From Nocardioides daedukensis (GTDB lineage Bacteria > Actinomycetota > Actinomycetes > Propionibacteriales > Nocardioidaceae), in contig NZ_JACCAA010000001.1 of assembly GCF_013408415.1 (NCBI RefSeq), forward strand, positions 3,534,001-3,598,000: a stretch of DNA of 64,000 nucleotides, given 5' to 3'. This document shows positions 50,792-60,110 of this stretch, piece after piece. The position numbers were made by a program, and so were the translations under genes. Under the pieces are notes generated by a model that did no database searches, was not told the origin of the DNA, and was given only the letters and a program-made list of their open reading frames with translations. Within the stretch, counting starts at the first letter, position 1; the number at the start of each line of letters is the position of its first letter.

Positions 50792-51142
50792 ATGCACACT
50801 GCTCGTCAGCCGGGTCTGCCGCGATTCGGGATGGCCCTCGTCCGTGGCCGGTCGATGGAGCCCCGACTCAGCGAGGGCGACCGCCTCCTCGTGCAGTACG
50901 ACGTACCGGTGCGGCCGGGGCAGGTCGTGCTGGCGCGATTCCCCGACGGGACGCTCGCAGTGAAGCGGGTCGCCGAGGCGCGGGAGGCCAGGACCGGCGC
51001 GCCGGGCTGGTGGCTGCTCAGCGACAACGCGGACGAAGGCGTCGACTCCCGCCACCGCGGGGTGATCCCCGCCGACGACGTGGTGGCCGTCGTACGCCTG
51101 CGGATCTGGCCGATGCCTCCGTGGGCGCGGCCGGCACGGTGA
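50792..51142 (+). CDS. sodX: Nickel SOD maturation protease
   Basis: A 116-aa S24/S26-type peptidase: Ser in RGRSMEPRLSEGDRLLV, Lys in LAVKRVAEA and WWLLSDN. SodX removes the NiSOD propeptide. It has no clear signal anchor. ATG 50792 or GTG 50771 may be used. The GTG is only 33 nt from the sodN start, so the sodN promoter probably lies within sodX codons (TAGTGT on the reverse strand at about 50783). Confidence 0.88.
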   Translation: MHTARQPGLPRFGMALVRGRSMEPRLSEGDRLLVQYDVPVRPGQVVLARFPDGTLAVKRVAEAREARTGAPGWWLLSDNADEGVDSRHRGVIPADDVVAVVRLRIWPMPPWARPAR

Positions 51143-51310
51143 CGCACGTCTCATTCTCGGACGGCTGGTGGTCGGTGATCGCGATGCGAGGCCAGCCTGT
51201 GAGAACATTGACGCGCAGGGAGACCCCCTGGTCCGACAAGTTCCGCGAACCACCTCAAACGCGTCGAGCTGGGCCTGCCACCACCACATCTCTCTCTGGA
51301 AAGTTCCGTC

Positions 51311-52513
51311 ATGTCTGCCTCTGAGAACCCCGTCCGCCAGGAACACCCCTATTCAGGTGATCCGGTCTTCGACCTTCACGTCGGGGGAAAGATGGGCATC
51401 CGTTCGGCAGTCGAGCTCGCAGGCGCCGAGGAGCTCTCGCTGGCCTACACCCCGGGTGTGGCCCGAGTGTGCGAGGCGATCGCCGAGCACCCTGAGTTGA
51501 CCCAGCACTACACCTGGGTGCCGAACACCGTCGCCGTCGTCACCGACGGCACCGCCGTGCTCGGTCTCGGCGACATCGGCCCCGCCGCGGCAATGCCGGT
51601 GATGGAGGGCAAGGCCGTGCTGTTCAAGCAGTTCGGCAACGTGGACGCGATCCCGATCTGCCTGGCCACCACCGACGTCGACGAGATCGTCGAGACCGTG
51701 GTGCGGATGGCCCCCTCCTTCGGTGGCATCAACCTCGAGGACATCTCGGCCCCGCGCTGCTTCGAGATCGAGCAGCGCCTCAAGGACCGCCTCGACATCC
51801 CCGTCTTCCACGACGACCAGCACGGCACCGCCGTCGTCGCCCTCGCAGCCCTGAAGAACGCGCTGAAGCTCACCGGCCGACCTGCCGAGACCACCCGAGT
51901 GGTGATCTCCGGCGCCGGCGCGGCAGGCGTGGCCGTCACCCGGATCATGCTTGAGGCCGGCATCCGCGACATCGCTGTCGTCGACCGGCAGGGCGTGCTC
52001 AACTCCGAGCGCTCCGACCTGACCCAGGTCAAGCGTGACCTGGCCCGCGACACCGCCGACAACTTCGGACGCTCCGGCTCCCTGGCCGACGTGATGAAGG
52101 GCGCCGACGTCTACATCGGCGTCTCGGGCGGCACCGTTCCCGAGGAGATCGTGGCCACGATGGCCGACGACGCGATCATCTTCGGTCTCGCCAACCCGAC
52201 CCCCGAGGTGCACCCCGACGTGGCCCACCGCCACGCCCGTGTGGTGGCCACCGGTCGCTCGGACTTCCCGAACCAGATCAACAACGTGCTCGCCTTCCCG
52301 GGCATCTTCCGCGGTGCCTTCGACGTGCACGCCACGGCGATCACCGAGGGCATGAAGCTTGCCGCTGCCGAGGCGCTGGCCGCACTCGTCGGGGACGAGC
52401 TGAGCGAGCAGCTGGTCATCCCCTCGCCGTTCGACCCCCGGGTCGGCCCGGCCGTTGCCGCAGCGGTCTCCGCGGCCGCACGCCGCGACGGCGTGGCCCG
52501 GATCGTGGACTGA
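51311..52513 (+). CDS. NAD(P)-dependent malic enzyme
   Basis: A 400-aa short malic enzyme converting malate to pyruvate and CO2. VTDGTAVLGLGDIGPAAAMP, EDISAPRCFEIE, PVFHDDQHGTAVV (metal site) and the nucleotide loop ISGAGAAGVAVTR are complete. GGAAAG lies 7 nt before the ATG. The 168 nt upstream contain no gene that I can see. Confidence 0.94.
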   Translation: MSASENPVRQEHPYSGDPVFDLHVGGKMGIRSAVELAGAEELSLAYTPGVARVCEAIAEHPELTQHYTWVPNTVAVVTDGTAVLGLGDIGPAAAMPVMEGKAVLFKQFGNVDAIPICLATTDVDEIVETVVRMAPSFGGINLEDISAPRCFEIEQRLKDRLDIPVFHDDQHGTAVVALAALKNALKLTGRPAETTRVVISGAGAAGVAVTRIMLEAGIRDIAVVDRQGVLNSERSDLTQVKRDLARDTADNFGRSGSLADVMKGADVYIGVSGGTVPEEIVATMADDAIIFGLANPTPEVHPDVAHRHARVVATGRSDFPNQINNVLAFPGIFRGAFDVHATAITEGMKLAAAEALAALVGDELSEQLVIPSPFDPRVGPAVAAAVSAAARRDGVARIVD

Positions 52514-52571
52514 CCAACCGCACTGCGAACCACCCCTCGGCCGCCTCCGCGCGAGTCGCTAGGCTCGAACC

Positions 52572-53540
52572 ATGTTCGCCGTCTATGCCGACAAGTTCTC
52601 CTCCGACGACCCGTTGAGTGGCCTGGTTGTGGGTGAGCGCCCCGACCCGGTGGCCCCCGACGGGTGGACCACGGTCACCGTCAAGGCCGCCTCCCTCAAC
52701 CACCACGACCTCTGGTCGCTGCGCGGTGTGGGCCTCAAGGAGGAGTCGCTGCCGATGATCCTCGGCTGCGACGCCGCGGGCATCGACGAAGACGGCAACG
52801 AGGTGCTGGTCCACGCGGTGATCAGTGACCCGGACTGGGCCGGCGACGAGACCTTCGACCCGAAGCGCTCGCTGCTCTCCGAGCGCCACCAGGGCACCTT
52901 CGCGGACAAGGTGATCGTGCCGCGCCGCAACGTGATCCCCAAGCCTGCCTCGATGTCCTTCGAGGAAGCCGCCTGCCTGCCGACCGCGTGGTTGACCGCC
53001 TATCGCATGCTCTACACCCAGGGCGGGCTCAAGGCCGGTGACTCGGTACTGGTCCAGGGTGCCGGCGGCGGTGTGGCCACCGCCCTGATCGTGCTGGCCC
53101 GCGCAGGTGGGCTCAAGGTGCTCGCCACCAGCCGCGACGAGGCCAAGCGCACCCGCGCGCTGGAGATCGGCGCGCACGAGACCTACGAGTCCAACGAGCG
53201 GCTCCCGGGCAAGGTCGACGCGGTGATGGAGACGGTGGGCCGGGCGACCTGGTCGCACTCGATCCGCTCCCTGCGCCCGGGCGGCAAGATCGTGATCAGC
53301 GGGACCACCTCGGGTCCGAAACTCGACGACGCCGAGCTGACCCGGATCTTCTTCCTGCAGCTCAGCGTGATCGGCTCCACCATGGGCACCCGGTCCGAGC
53401 TGGCGGCGCTGACCCAGCTGCTCGACGCCTCCGGTGCCCGTCCGCTGATCGACCGCACCATCGCGATGGACCAGGCCCGCGAGGGCTTCGCCGCGATGGC
53501 TGAGGGCGACGTGTTCGGCAAGATCGTCTTCACCCGATGA
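52572..53540 (+). CDS. Zinc-binding dehydrogenase/quinone oxidoreductase (MDR)
   Basis: A 322-aa medium-chain dehydrogenase: SLNHHDLWSLRG, GCDAAGIDEDG, nucleotide motif VQGAGGGVATALI. The catalytic zinc Cys and Glu are partly replaced, so it is closer to zinc-free quinone oxidoreductases. TAGGCT (52560-52565) is 6 nt before the ATG, leaderless. The stop overlaps the next gene. Confidence 0.88.
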   Translation: MFAVYADKFSSDDPLSGLVVGERPDPVAPDGWTTVTVKAASLNHHDLWSLRGVGLKEESLPMILGCDAAGIDEDGNEVLVHAVISDPDWAGDETFDPKRSLLSERHQGTFADKVIVPRRNVIPKPASMSFEEAACLPTAWLTAYRMLYTQGGLKAGDSVLVQGAGGGVATALIVLARAGGLKVLATSRDEAKRTRALEIGAHETYESNERLPGKVDAVMETVGRATWSHSIRSLRPGGKIVISGTTSGPKLDDAELTRIFFLQLSVIGSTMGTRSELAALTQLLDASGARPLIDRTIAMDQAREGFAAMAEGDVFGKIVFTR

Positions 53541-54223
53541 CGCGGGTACATCTGGTCACCGGCGCCGGCTCCGGGATGGGGGCCTGCCTGACCCGCTCGC
53601 TGGTCGACCGCGGGGACGAGGTGTGGCTGGTGGCCCGCTCTGCCGAGCGCGCGCGCGAACTCGAGCAGGTCTATGCCGGTGCTCGCACACTGGTCGCCGA
53701 CCTCGCTGAGCCGGAGTCCCTGGCCGAGCAGCTCACCGAGCTGCCCGAGCGGCTCGACAGCCTGCTGCACATCGCCGGTGTGGTCGACCTCGACCGGGTC
53801 GAGGTCCAGTCTGTGCAACAGGTGCGTCACCAGCTCGACGTCAACCTGCTCGCCCCGATCGAGCTCACCCGCCTCTGCCTGCCTGCCCTGCGGGCCGGGC
53901 GGGGGACGGTGGTGGTGGTGAACTCCGGCGCAGGGCTGAACGCCAACGCGGACTGGACGGCGTACGCCGCCTCGAAGTTCGGCGTCCGCGCCTTCGCGGA
54001 CGGGCTGCGCGCAGAGGAGAGCGGCAACGGTGTCCGGGTGACCACCGTCTATCCCTCGCGCACGGCCACGCCGATGCAGGAGAAGGTGCATCGCCAGGAG
54101 GGACGGGACTATGACCCGGACCGCTTCATCCAGCCGGAGACGGTGGCCGCGACCATCCTGCACGTGCTCGACCTGCCCGTCGACGCGACCTTGACCGAGA
54201 TCACGGTGCGTCCCAACAGCTGA
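53537..54223 (+). CDS. Short-chain dehydrogenase/reductase
   Basis: A 228-aa classical SDR: TGAGSGMGACLTRSL (cofactor loop), HIAGVVD (NAG-like), S in VNSGAG and YAASKFG (YxxxK). The substrate is unknown. It is translationally coupled to the MDR gene (ATGA). Confidence 0.92.
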   Translation: MTRVHLVTGAGSGMGACLTRSLVDRGDEVWLVARSAERARELEQVYAGARTLVADLAEPESLAEQLTELPERLDSLLHIAGVVDLDRVEVQSVQQVRHQLDVNLLAPIELTRLCLPALRAGRGTVVVVNSGAGLNANADWTAYAASKFGVRAFADGLRAEESGNGVRVTTVYPSRTATPMQEKVHRQEGRDYDPDRFIQPETVAATILHVLDLPVDATLTEITVRPNS

Positions 54224-54302
54224 GCCGTCCGCGCGGCGAGGTTTCACGGCTCGACACGGCGGGCACCTGTCCCAGGCGCCTCTCACCGGACGGGGCACTA
54301 GG

Positions 54303-54330
54303 ATTCCCGGGACATCATTCCCGGGACATC
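54303..54330 (+). repeat. Two 14-bp direct repeats before the kinase
   Basis: ATTCCCGGGACATC occurs twice in tandem. It overlaps the probable transcription start (TAGGAT at 54299-54304 as -10) and lies 22 nt before the kinase GTG. Confidence 0.7.
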
Positions 54331-54351
54331 GACGTGAAGGGGGACACCAGC

Positions 54352-55908
54352 GTGGCGGGCTTGCCGCAGGAGGGTCAGCCCTTCGGCCGATACGACATCG
54401 ATCGTCGCATCGGTCGGGGAGGCATGGGCGTCGTCTATGCCGCCGTCCAGCGGGGCCTGGGCCGTCAGGTGGCGCTCAAGGTGCTCTCCTCCGACCTGGC
54501 CGACAACGAGGACTACCGCCACCGCTTCCTGCGCGAGGCGGAGGTGCTGGCCCGGCTCGACTCCCCGCACATCATCCAGGTGCACGACGCCGGCGAGCAG
54601 GACGGCTGGCTCTACATCGCCACCCAGCTGGTCCCCGACGGCGACCTGCAGCAGATGCTGAACACCAGCGGACCGCTGGCCCCCGAGCTCGCCCTGGACC
54701 TGACCGCACAGGTCGCCGACGGCATCGAGACCGCGCACCGGGCCGGCATCATCCACCGCGACATCAAGCCCTCCAACGTGCTGCTGCGCCGACGCTCGGA
54801 CGACGACCTCCAGGCATATGTCTGCGACCTCGGCATCTCCCGGGTGATGGACTCGGCGCACACCAAGACCCAGGGCGTGATCGGCACGTTCGCCTACATG
54901 GCGCCCGAGCGGCACGAGGGGCTCGACGCGACCGAGGCCAGTGACACCTATGCACTGGGCTGCCTGCTGTGGGCCTGCCTGTCGGGCGAGGCGCCCTACC
55001 GCGGCACCGACGGCCAGGTCCTGATGGGACACCTGAACGGGGCAGTGCCGCAGCTGCCCGGTAGCGACCCGCGCAGCGTGGCGATCAACGCGATCCTGCG
55101 CCGCTCGATGGCAAAGGTCCCGGCCGAGCGGCACCGTACGGCGGCAGAGTTCCAAGCCTCCTGCGAGGCAGCAGCCAAGCTGGGCACCTCGGGTCCGCGC
55201 AACGTCCCGCCGGCGAACTCCTGGCCGGCTCCCGGGTCGCAGGGCTCGAGCCCGCAGTTCGCCTCCGGCCCGCACCACTCGAACCCACAGTTCGCCTCGG
55301 GCCCCCAGCACCAGTCAGGCCCCCAGCACCAGTCAGGTCAGCACCTGTCCGGTCCCCAGCAGCAGTCGGGCCAACACCAGTCGGGCCCGCAGCACCAGTC
55401 CGGTCATGCTGGCTTCAATGCTCCGCAGCCGTTCGCCGCTCAGGCGCAGTGGGACCGAACCGGGGGACCGGCCAAGCAGTCCGGCAACGACAACAGGCTC
55501 ACCTGGGCGATTGCCGGGCTGGCCGTGTTGATCCTGATCGTCGGCGTCGTGGCGATCGTGGCGCTCAACTTGGGGGACAAGAAGGGCCCGAACTCGCCGG
55601 ACGGTGTCACGGACGTCGCGGACGCGCCGACCAGTGCCAGCAACGGTGACTTCTGCCCGGCCTTCGACAAGGTCCAGGACGCCTCGGTCTCCTTCGACTC
55701 CGCGAAGTCGAGCATCCAGGAGTTCAAGGACGTCGGGACCACGGAGGGCACGAGCGAGAGCCAGCGCAACGGCTTCGAGAAGTTCGTCGCCCTGGTCGAG
55801 GACAGCGAGAGCCAGAGCGACTATGCCACCGGCCTGAGCGACCTCTCCGTCGGTGACAGCACCGACGTCTATGCGTTCCTCTCGCACGGTCGCACCATCT
55901 GTCCCTGA
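54352..55908 (+). CDS. Membrane Ser/Thr protein kinase (PASTA-less PknB-like)
   Basis: A 518-aa protein. The kinase domain (14-275) has GRGGMG (21-26), K43, HRDIKPSN with D137, and DLG in place of DFG (D159), then MAPE. A low-complexity linker (about 290-375) is built of HQSGPQ/QHQSG repeats. A transmembrane helix spans about 385-407, followed by an extracytoplasmic domain of about 110 residues with two Cys. GTG 54352 has AAGGGGG 8 nt upstream; GTG 54334 is less likely. The sensor domain is unknown. Confidence 0.9.
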   Translation: MAGLPQEGQPFGRYDIDRRIGRGGMGVVYAAVQRGLGRQVALKVLSSDLADNEDYRHRFLREAEVLARLDSPHIIQVHDAGEQDGWLYIATQLVPDGDLQQMLNTSGPLAPELALDLTAQVADGIETAHRAGIIHRDIKPSNVLLRRRSDDDLQAYVCDLGISRVMDSAHTKTQGVIGTFAYMAPERHEGLDATEASDTYALGCLLWACLSGEAPYRGTDGQVLMGHLNGAVPQLPGSDPRSVAINAILRRSMAKVPAERHRTAAEFQASCEAAAKLGTSGPRNVPPANSWPAPGSQGSSPQFASGPHHSNPQFASGPQHQSGPQHQSGQHLSGPQQQSGQHQSGPQHQSGHAGFNAPQPFAAQAQWDRTGGPAKQSGNDNRLTWAIAGLAVLILIVGVVAIVALNLGDKKGPNSPDGVTDVADAPTSASNGDFCPAFDKVQDASVSFDSAKSSIQEFKDVGTTEGTSESQRNGFEKFVALVEDSESQSDYATGLSDLSVGDSTDVYAFLSHGRTICP

Positions 55909-55957
55909 CGGGACCATCAGTCGCACGGTCGTCGGGGCGTTCGCCTCGCCACGTCGT

Positions 55958-55998
55958 CATGGAGATCTTGACGCACCAGGTGCGTCAAGGGCTCCATG
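55958..55998. repeat. 41-bp near-perfect inverted repeat
   Basis: CATGGAG-AT-CTTGACGCACC (55958-55977), centre A, GGTGCGTCAAG-GG-CTCCATG (55979-55998). It has 18 paired positions and one 2-nt internal mismatch, between the convergent kinase and DUF6104 genes. No U-run follows, so it is either a bidirectional terminator-like hairpin or a protein site. Confidence 0.6.
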
Positions 55999-56054
55999 GC
56001 CGTCAGCCGAGGGCGCCAACCAACATGCGCCTGGCGGTTCCCGGTGAGAGTCGC

Positions 56055-56231
56055 TCAGTCGTCGGGGTCGTCGAGCCGGGCCAGCCAGGTGGCGAACCGC
56101 TCGACGGGGATCTCGAACTCAGGGAACGTGTCGGTGAACTCCTGCAGACGATCGGCGATCCACGCCAGGGTGACCTCTTCGTCACCCCGGCGCTTCTCGA
56201 GCTCTTCGATGCCGCGATCAGTGAAGTACAT
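56055..56231 (-). CDS. DUF6104 family small protein
   Basis: A 58-aa acidic protein, MYFTDRGIEELEKRRGDEEV..., ending ERFATWLARLDDPDD. It matches my memory of DUF6104, usually found directly downstream of kgd as here (13 nt behind its stop). The function is unknown; the operon position suggests a link to the 2-oxoglutarate dehydrogenase complex. Confidence 0.82.
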   Translation of the reverse strand: MYFTDRGIEELEKRRGDEEVTLAWIADRLQEFTDTFPEFEIPVERFATWLARLDDPDD

Positions 56232-56243
56232 CGCTGACCTGCC

Positions 56244-59200
56244 TCAGTCGAACGCCGCGTCGAGCAGGTTGCGCTGCTCCTCCTGGTGACGCTTCGCGAC
56301 ACCGACGGACGGGGAGGAGGACGCACGACGCGTGACCGGCTCGACGGTGATGTCGAGCGCGTTCCACACGTTGAGCGTGTAGTGCGGCCACGGGCCCATG
56401 TTCTGCGGCTCGTCCTGGACCCACCGGACCTTCTTGAGGTTGGGGAACTTGGCGATCTCCGCCTTGATCTCCTCGGTCGGCGTGGGATAGAGCCGCTCGA
56501 CCCGGGCGATGGCGAACTTCTCGCCGTTGTCCCGCTTCTTGCGATCGACCATCAGGTCCCAGGTCACCCGGCCCGAGCAGAGCAGCAGGGTCTCGACCTT
56601 GTCCGGGTCGGCCTCGCCGTCACCGATCAGGGGCAGGAATGAGCCCTCGGTGAAGTCCTCGGGCTGCGAGGCGGCTTCCTTGCGCTTGAGCATCGACTTG
56701 GGCGTGAAGACCACCAACGGACGGTGCTCCTCGCCGAGCGAGTGGCGACGCAGCAGGTGGAAGTAGGACGCCGGGGTGGACGGCTGGGCGACCACGAAGG
56801 CGTCCTCCGCACACATGGTGAGGAAGCGTTCGATGCGGGCCGAGGAGTGGTCCGGACCCTGACCCTCATAGCCGTGGGGCAGCAGCAGGACGACGCCCGA
56901 CTGCTGGCGCCACTTCGCCTCGCCGGCGGTGATGAACTCGTCGATGACGGTCTGCGCGCCGTTGACGAAGTCGCCGAACTGGGCCTCCCAGAGGACCAGT
57001 GCCTCGGGGCGGGCGACGGAGTAGCCGTACTCGAACCCGAGCGCGGCGTACTCCGAGAGCAGCGAGTCATAGATGTAGAACTTCGCCTGGTCCTCGGTCA
57101 GCGAACGCAGCGGCGTCCACTCGTCGGCGTTCTTGCGGTCGATGATCGTCGCGAAGCGCTGCACGAAGGTGCCGCGTCGCGAGTCCTGACCGGCCAGACG
57201 GACCGGGCGGCCCTCCATCAGCAGCGAACCGAAGGCGAGGATCTCGCCGGTTCCCCAGTCGATCGGGCCCTGGGTGATGGCCTTGGCGCGACGCTCGAGC
57301 TGCGGCATCACCTTCGGGTGGACGGTGAAGCCCTCCGGAGGTGTGACATATGCGTCCGAGATCCGCTTGAGCACCTCGACCGGGACCGAGGTGGTCGCCT
57401 CGCCCGCGGGCTTCTCGGGGTAGTCGGGGACCGTGGTCCACTCGTCCGGGACACCGGTGGCCTCGCGGACCTCGGTGAAGACCCGCTCGAGCTGCTGCTG
57501 GTAGTCGCGCAGCACCTGCTCGGCCTCTTCGATCGTGATGTCGCCACGACCGATCAGGGACTCGGTGTAGAGCTTGCGCACCGAGCGCTTCTGCTCGATC
57601 AGGTCATACATCAGCGGCTGCGTGTACGACGGGTCGTCGCCCTCGTTGTGACCGCGGCGGCGGTAGCACACCAGGTCGATCACGACGTCCTTGTCGAAGG
57701 CCTGGCGATATTCGAAGGCCAGGCGTGCAACGCGGATGCAGGCCTCCGGGTCGTCGCCGTTGACGTGGAAGATCGGCGCCTGGACCATCCGGGCCACGTC
57801 GGTGCAGTAGAGCGAGGAGCGCGAGGAGCCGGGTGAGGTGGTGAAGCCGACCTGGTTGTTGACGACCAGGTGGATCGTGCCACCGGTGCGGTAGCCGCGC
57901 AGCTGGGAGAGGTTGAGCGTCTCCGCCACCACGCCCTGTCCGGCGAAGGCCGCGTCACCGTGGACCAGCAGCGGCATCACCGGGAAGAACTCCGAGCCCC
58001 GGTCGAGCACGTCCTGCTTGGCCCGGGCGATGCCCTCGAGGACCGGGTCGACGGCTTCGAGGTGGGACGGGTTCGCCGCGACGGAGACCTTGATCTTGTC
58101 GCCGGAACCGGCCACGAACTCACCCTCGGCGCCGAGGTGATACTTCACGTCGCCGGAGCCCTGGACGGTGCGCGGGTCGATGTTGCCCTCGAACTCGCGG
58201 AAGATCTGCGAGTAGTTCTTGCCCACGATGTTGGCCAGCACGTTGAGACGACCGCGGTGGGCCATCCCGATCGTGACCTCGTCGAGAGCTGCCTCGGCGG
58301 CCGCCTCGCAGAGCTCGTCGATGACCGGGACCGTGGTCTCGGCACCTTCGAGGCTGAACCGCTTCTGGCCGACGAACTTGGTCTGCAGGAAGGTCTCGAA
58401 CGCCTCGGCCTGGTTGAGCTTGAGCAGGATCCGCAGCTGCTCCTCGCGAGGAGTCTTGGTGTGCGGCTGCTCGACGCGCTCCTGGATCCAGCGGCGCTGC
58501 TCCGGGTCCTGGATGTGCATGTACTCGATGCCGGTGGTGCGGCAGTAGGAGTCACGCAGGATGCCGAGGATGTCGCGCAGCTTCATGAAGCGACGACCCT
58601 CACCACCGAAGGAACCGGTGGCGAACTCGCGGTCCAGGTCCCACAGCGTCAGGCCGTGCGACTCGATCTCGAGGTCCGGGTGGCTGCGCTGCTTGTATTC
58701 CAGCGGGTCGGTGTCGGCCATCATGTGACCGCGCACGCGGTAGGCGTGGATCAGCTCCAGGATCCGGGCCTGCTTGCTGATGTCGTCGTCGTGCGTGGTG
58801 GCGATGTCCTGCGCCCAGCGGATCGGCTCGTAGGGAATTCGCAGCGACTGGAAGATCTCGTCGTAGAAGCCGTCCTCGCCGATCAGCAGACCGTGCAGGC
58901 GGCGCAGGAACTCACCCGACTGGGCACCCTGGATGACGCGGTGGTCGTAGGTCGAGGTGATGGTGAGGATCCGGCTCACCGCGTTGCGGGTGAGGATCTC
59001 CTCCGACGCGCCCTGGAACTCGGGCGGGTAGTCCATCGAGCCGACACCGATGATCGCGGACTGCCCGGCCATCAGCCGGGGGACCGAGTTGTTGGTGCCG
59101 AGGCCACCGACGTTGGTCAGGCTGATCGTGGTGCCGGTGTAGTCGTCCATCGTGAGCTTGTTGTCGCGGGCCTTGCGGATGATCGCCTCGTAGGCGGTCC

Positions 59201-59972
59201 AGAAGCCGGCGAAGTCCATCGTCTCGGTGGCCTTGATGGACGGAGCCACCAGCTGCCGCGTGCCGTCGGGCTTCTGCTGGTCGATGGCAAGACCGAGGTT
59301 GATGTGCGCGGGCGTCACCTGGGTCGGCTTGCCGTTGGTCTCGGTGTAGGAGTTGTTCATCTCCGGCATCGTCTTGATCGCCTTGATCAAGGCGTAGCCG
59401 ATGAGGTGGGTGAACGACACCTTGCCGCCGCGGGCGCGCTTGAGGTGGTTGTTGATGACGGTGCGGTTGTCCCACAGGAGCTTGACCGGGATGTTGCGCA
59501 CCGAGGTGGCGGTGGGGACGTCGAGCGACGTCTCCATGTTCTTCGCCGTCGCCGCAGCGATGCCACGGAGCACGGTGTGCTGCGGCTCGTCGGTCGGCTG
59601 GGAGACAGCGGTCGGCTTCGGGTCGCGCGGCTCGGGGTTGGCGGTGCTCTTGGCCGGCTCGGCTGCCTTGCTCACCGGGCGGGGCTTGGCGACGGGCGCC
59701 GGGGAAGCGGCAGGCTTCGCGGGCTCGGCCGGTGCTGCTGCCTTCGGCTTGGCGGCGGGCTTGGCGTCCGACGACGCGGGCTTGGCCTCCCGGGCGTCAG
59801 CGGCACCGGGCTTCTTCGCGGCGCCGTTGGAGTTGCCCAGGTCCTTGAAGTAGGCGGTCCATTCCGGCCCGACAGACGTCGGATCCTTCTGGTATTGCTC
59901 GAACATCTCGTCAACGAGCCATTGGTTGGCTCCGAAGTCAGAAGTCGGGTTGTTCTGAGAAGACTCAGCCAC
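56244..59972 (-). CDS. kgd: Multifunctional 2-oxoglutarate dehydrogenase/decarboxylase (Kgd)
   Basis: A 1242-aa actinobacterial E1o/E2o fusion. Order: N-terminal segment (LVDEMFEQYQKDPTSVGPEW), an Ala/Lys/Pro-rich linker (about 45-120), the succinyltransferase-like domain (about 120-360, TYDHRVIQGAQSGEFLRRLH), then the thiamine-dependent E1 domain (MAHRGRLNVLANI, GDAAFAGQG, HVNGDDPEA). It links 2-oxoglutarate to succinyl-CoA in the citric acid cycle. GTG 59972 (VAESSQNNP) is preferred to 60020. DUF6104 follows. Confidence 0.96.
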   Translation of the reverse strand: MAESSQNNPTSDFGANQWLVDEMFEQYQKDPTSVGPEWTAYFKDLGNSNGAAKKPGAADAREAKPASSDAKPAAKPKAAAPAEPAKPAASPAPVAKPRPVSKAAEPAKSTANPEPRDPKPTAVSQPTDEPQHTVLRGIAAATAKNMETSLDVPTATSVRNIPVKLLWDNRTVINNHLKRARGGKVSFTHLIGYALIKAIKTMPEMNNSYTETNGKPTQVTPAHINLGLAIDQQKPDGTRQLVAPSIKATETMDFAGFWTAYEAIIRKARDNKLTMDDYTGTTISLTNVGGLGTNNSVPRLMAGQSAIIGVGSMDYPPEFQGASEEILTRNAVSRILTITSTYDHRVIQGAQSGEFLRRLHGLLIGEDGFYDEIFQSLRIPYEPIRWAQDIATTHDDDISKQARILELIHAYRVRGHMMADTDPLEYKQRSHPDLEIESHGLTLWDLDREFATGSFGGEGRRFMKLRDILGILRDSYCRTTGIEYMHIQDPEQRRWIQERVEQPHTKTPREEQLRILLKLNQAEAFETFLQTKFVGQKRFSLEGAETTVPVIDELCEAAAEAALDEVTIGMAHRGRLNVLANIVGKNYSQIFREFEGNIDPRTVQGSGDVKYHLGAEGEFVAGSGDKIKVSVAANPSHLEAVDPVLEGIARAKQDVLDRGSEFFPVMPLLVHGDAAFAGQGVVAETLNLSQLRGYRTGGTIHLVVNNQVGFTTSPGSSRSSLYCTDVARMVQAPIFHVNGDDPEACIRVARLAFEYRQAFDKDVVIDLVCYRRRGHNEGDDPSYTQPLMYDLIEQKRSVRKLYTESLIGRGDITIEEAEQVLRDYQQQLERVFTEVREATGVPDEWTTVPDYPEKPAGEATTSVPVEVLKRISDAYVTPPEGFTVHPKVMPQLERRAKAITQGPIDWGTGEILAFGSLLMEGRPVRLAGQDSRRGTFVQRFATIIDRKNADEWTPLRSLTEDQAKFYIYDSLLSEYAALGFEYGYSVARPEALVLWEAQFGDFVNGAQTVIDEFITAGEAKWRQQSGVVLLLPHGYEGQGPDHSSARIERFLTMCAEDAFVVAQPSTPASYFHLLRRHSLGEEHRPLVVFTPKSMLKRKEAASQPEDFTEGSFLPLIGDGEADPDKVETLLLCSGRVTWDLMVDRKKRDNGEKFAIARVERLYPTPTEEIKAEIAKFPNLKKVRWVQDEPQNMGPWPHYTLNVWNALDITVEPVTRRASSSPSVGVAKRHQEEQRNLLDAAFD

Positions 59973-60110
59973 GGCTAGGTTCGCCTCTTCCGGTGCGGCA
60001 GATCGTGTAGGTGGATACAAGCCATAAGGCTAGACCCACCGGGCAACAAATGCGGAGGCCGGTACCCCTTCTGTTGCATGGTGAGAGCAGCGATGGAGGG
60101 AGGAGCCAAC

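Noticed and set aside
57870..59978. 702-codon forward ORF inside kgd
   Set aside because: It is antisense to a complete Kgd protein with repetitive Val/Leu/Asp/Arg content; the kgd frame is certain.
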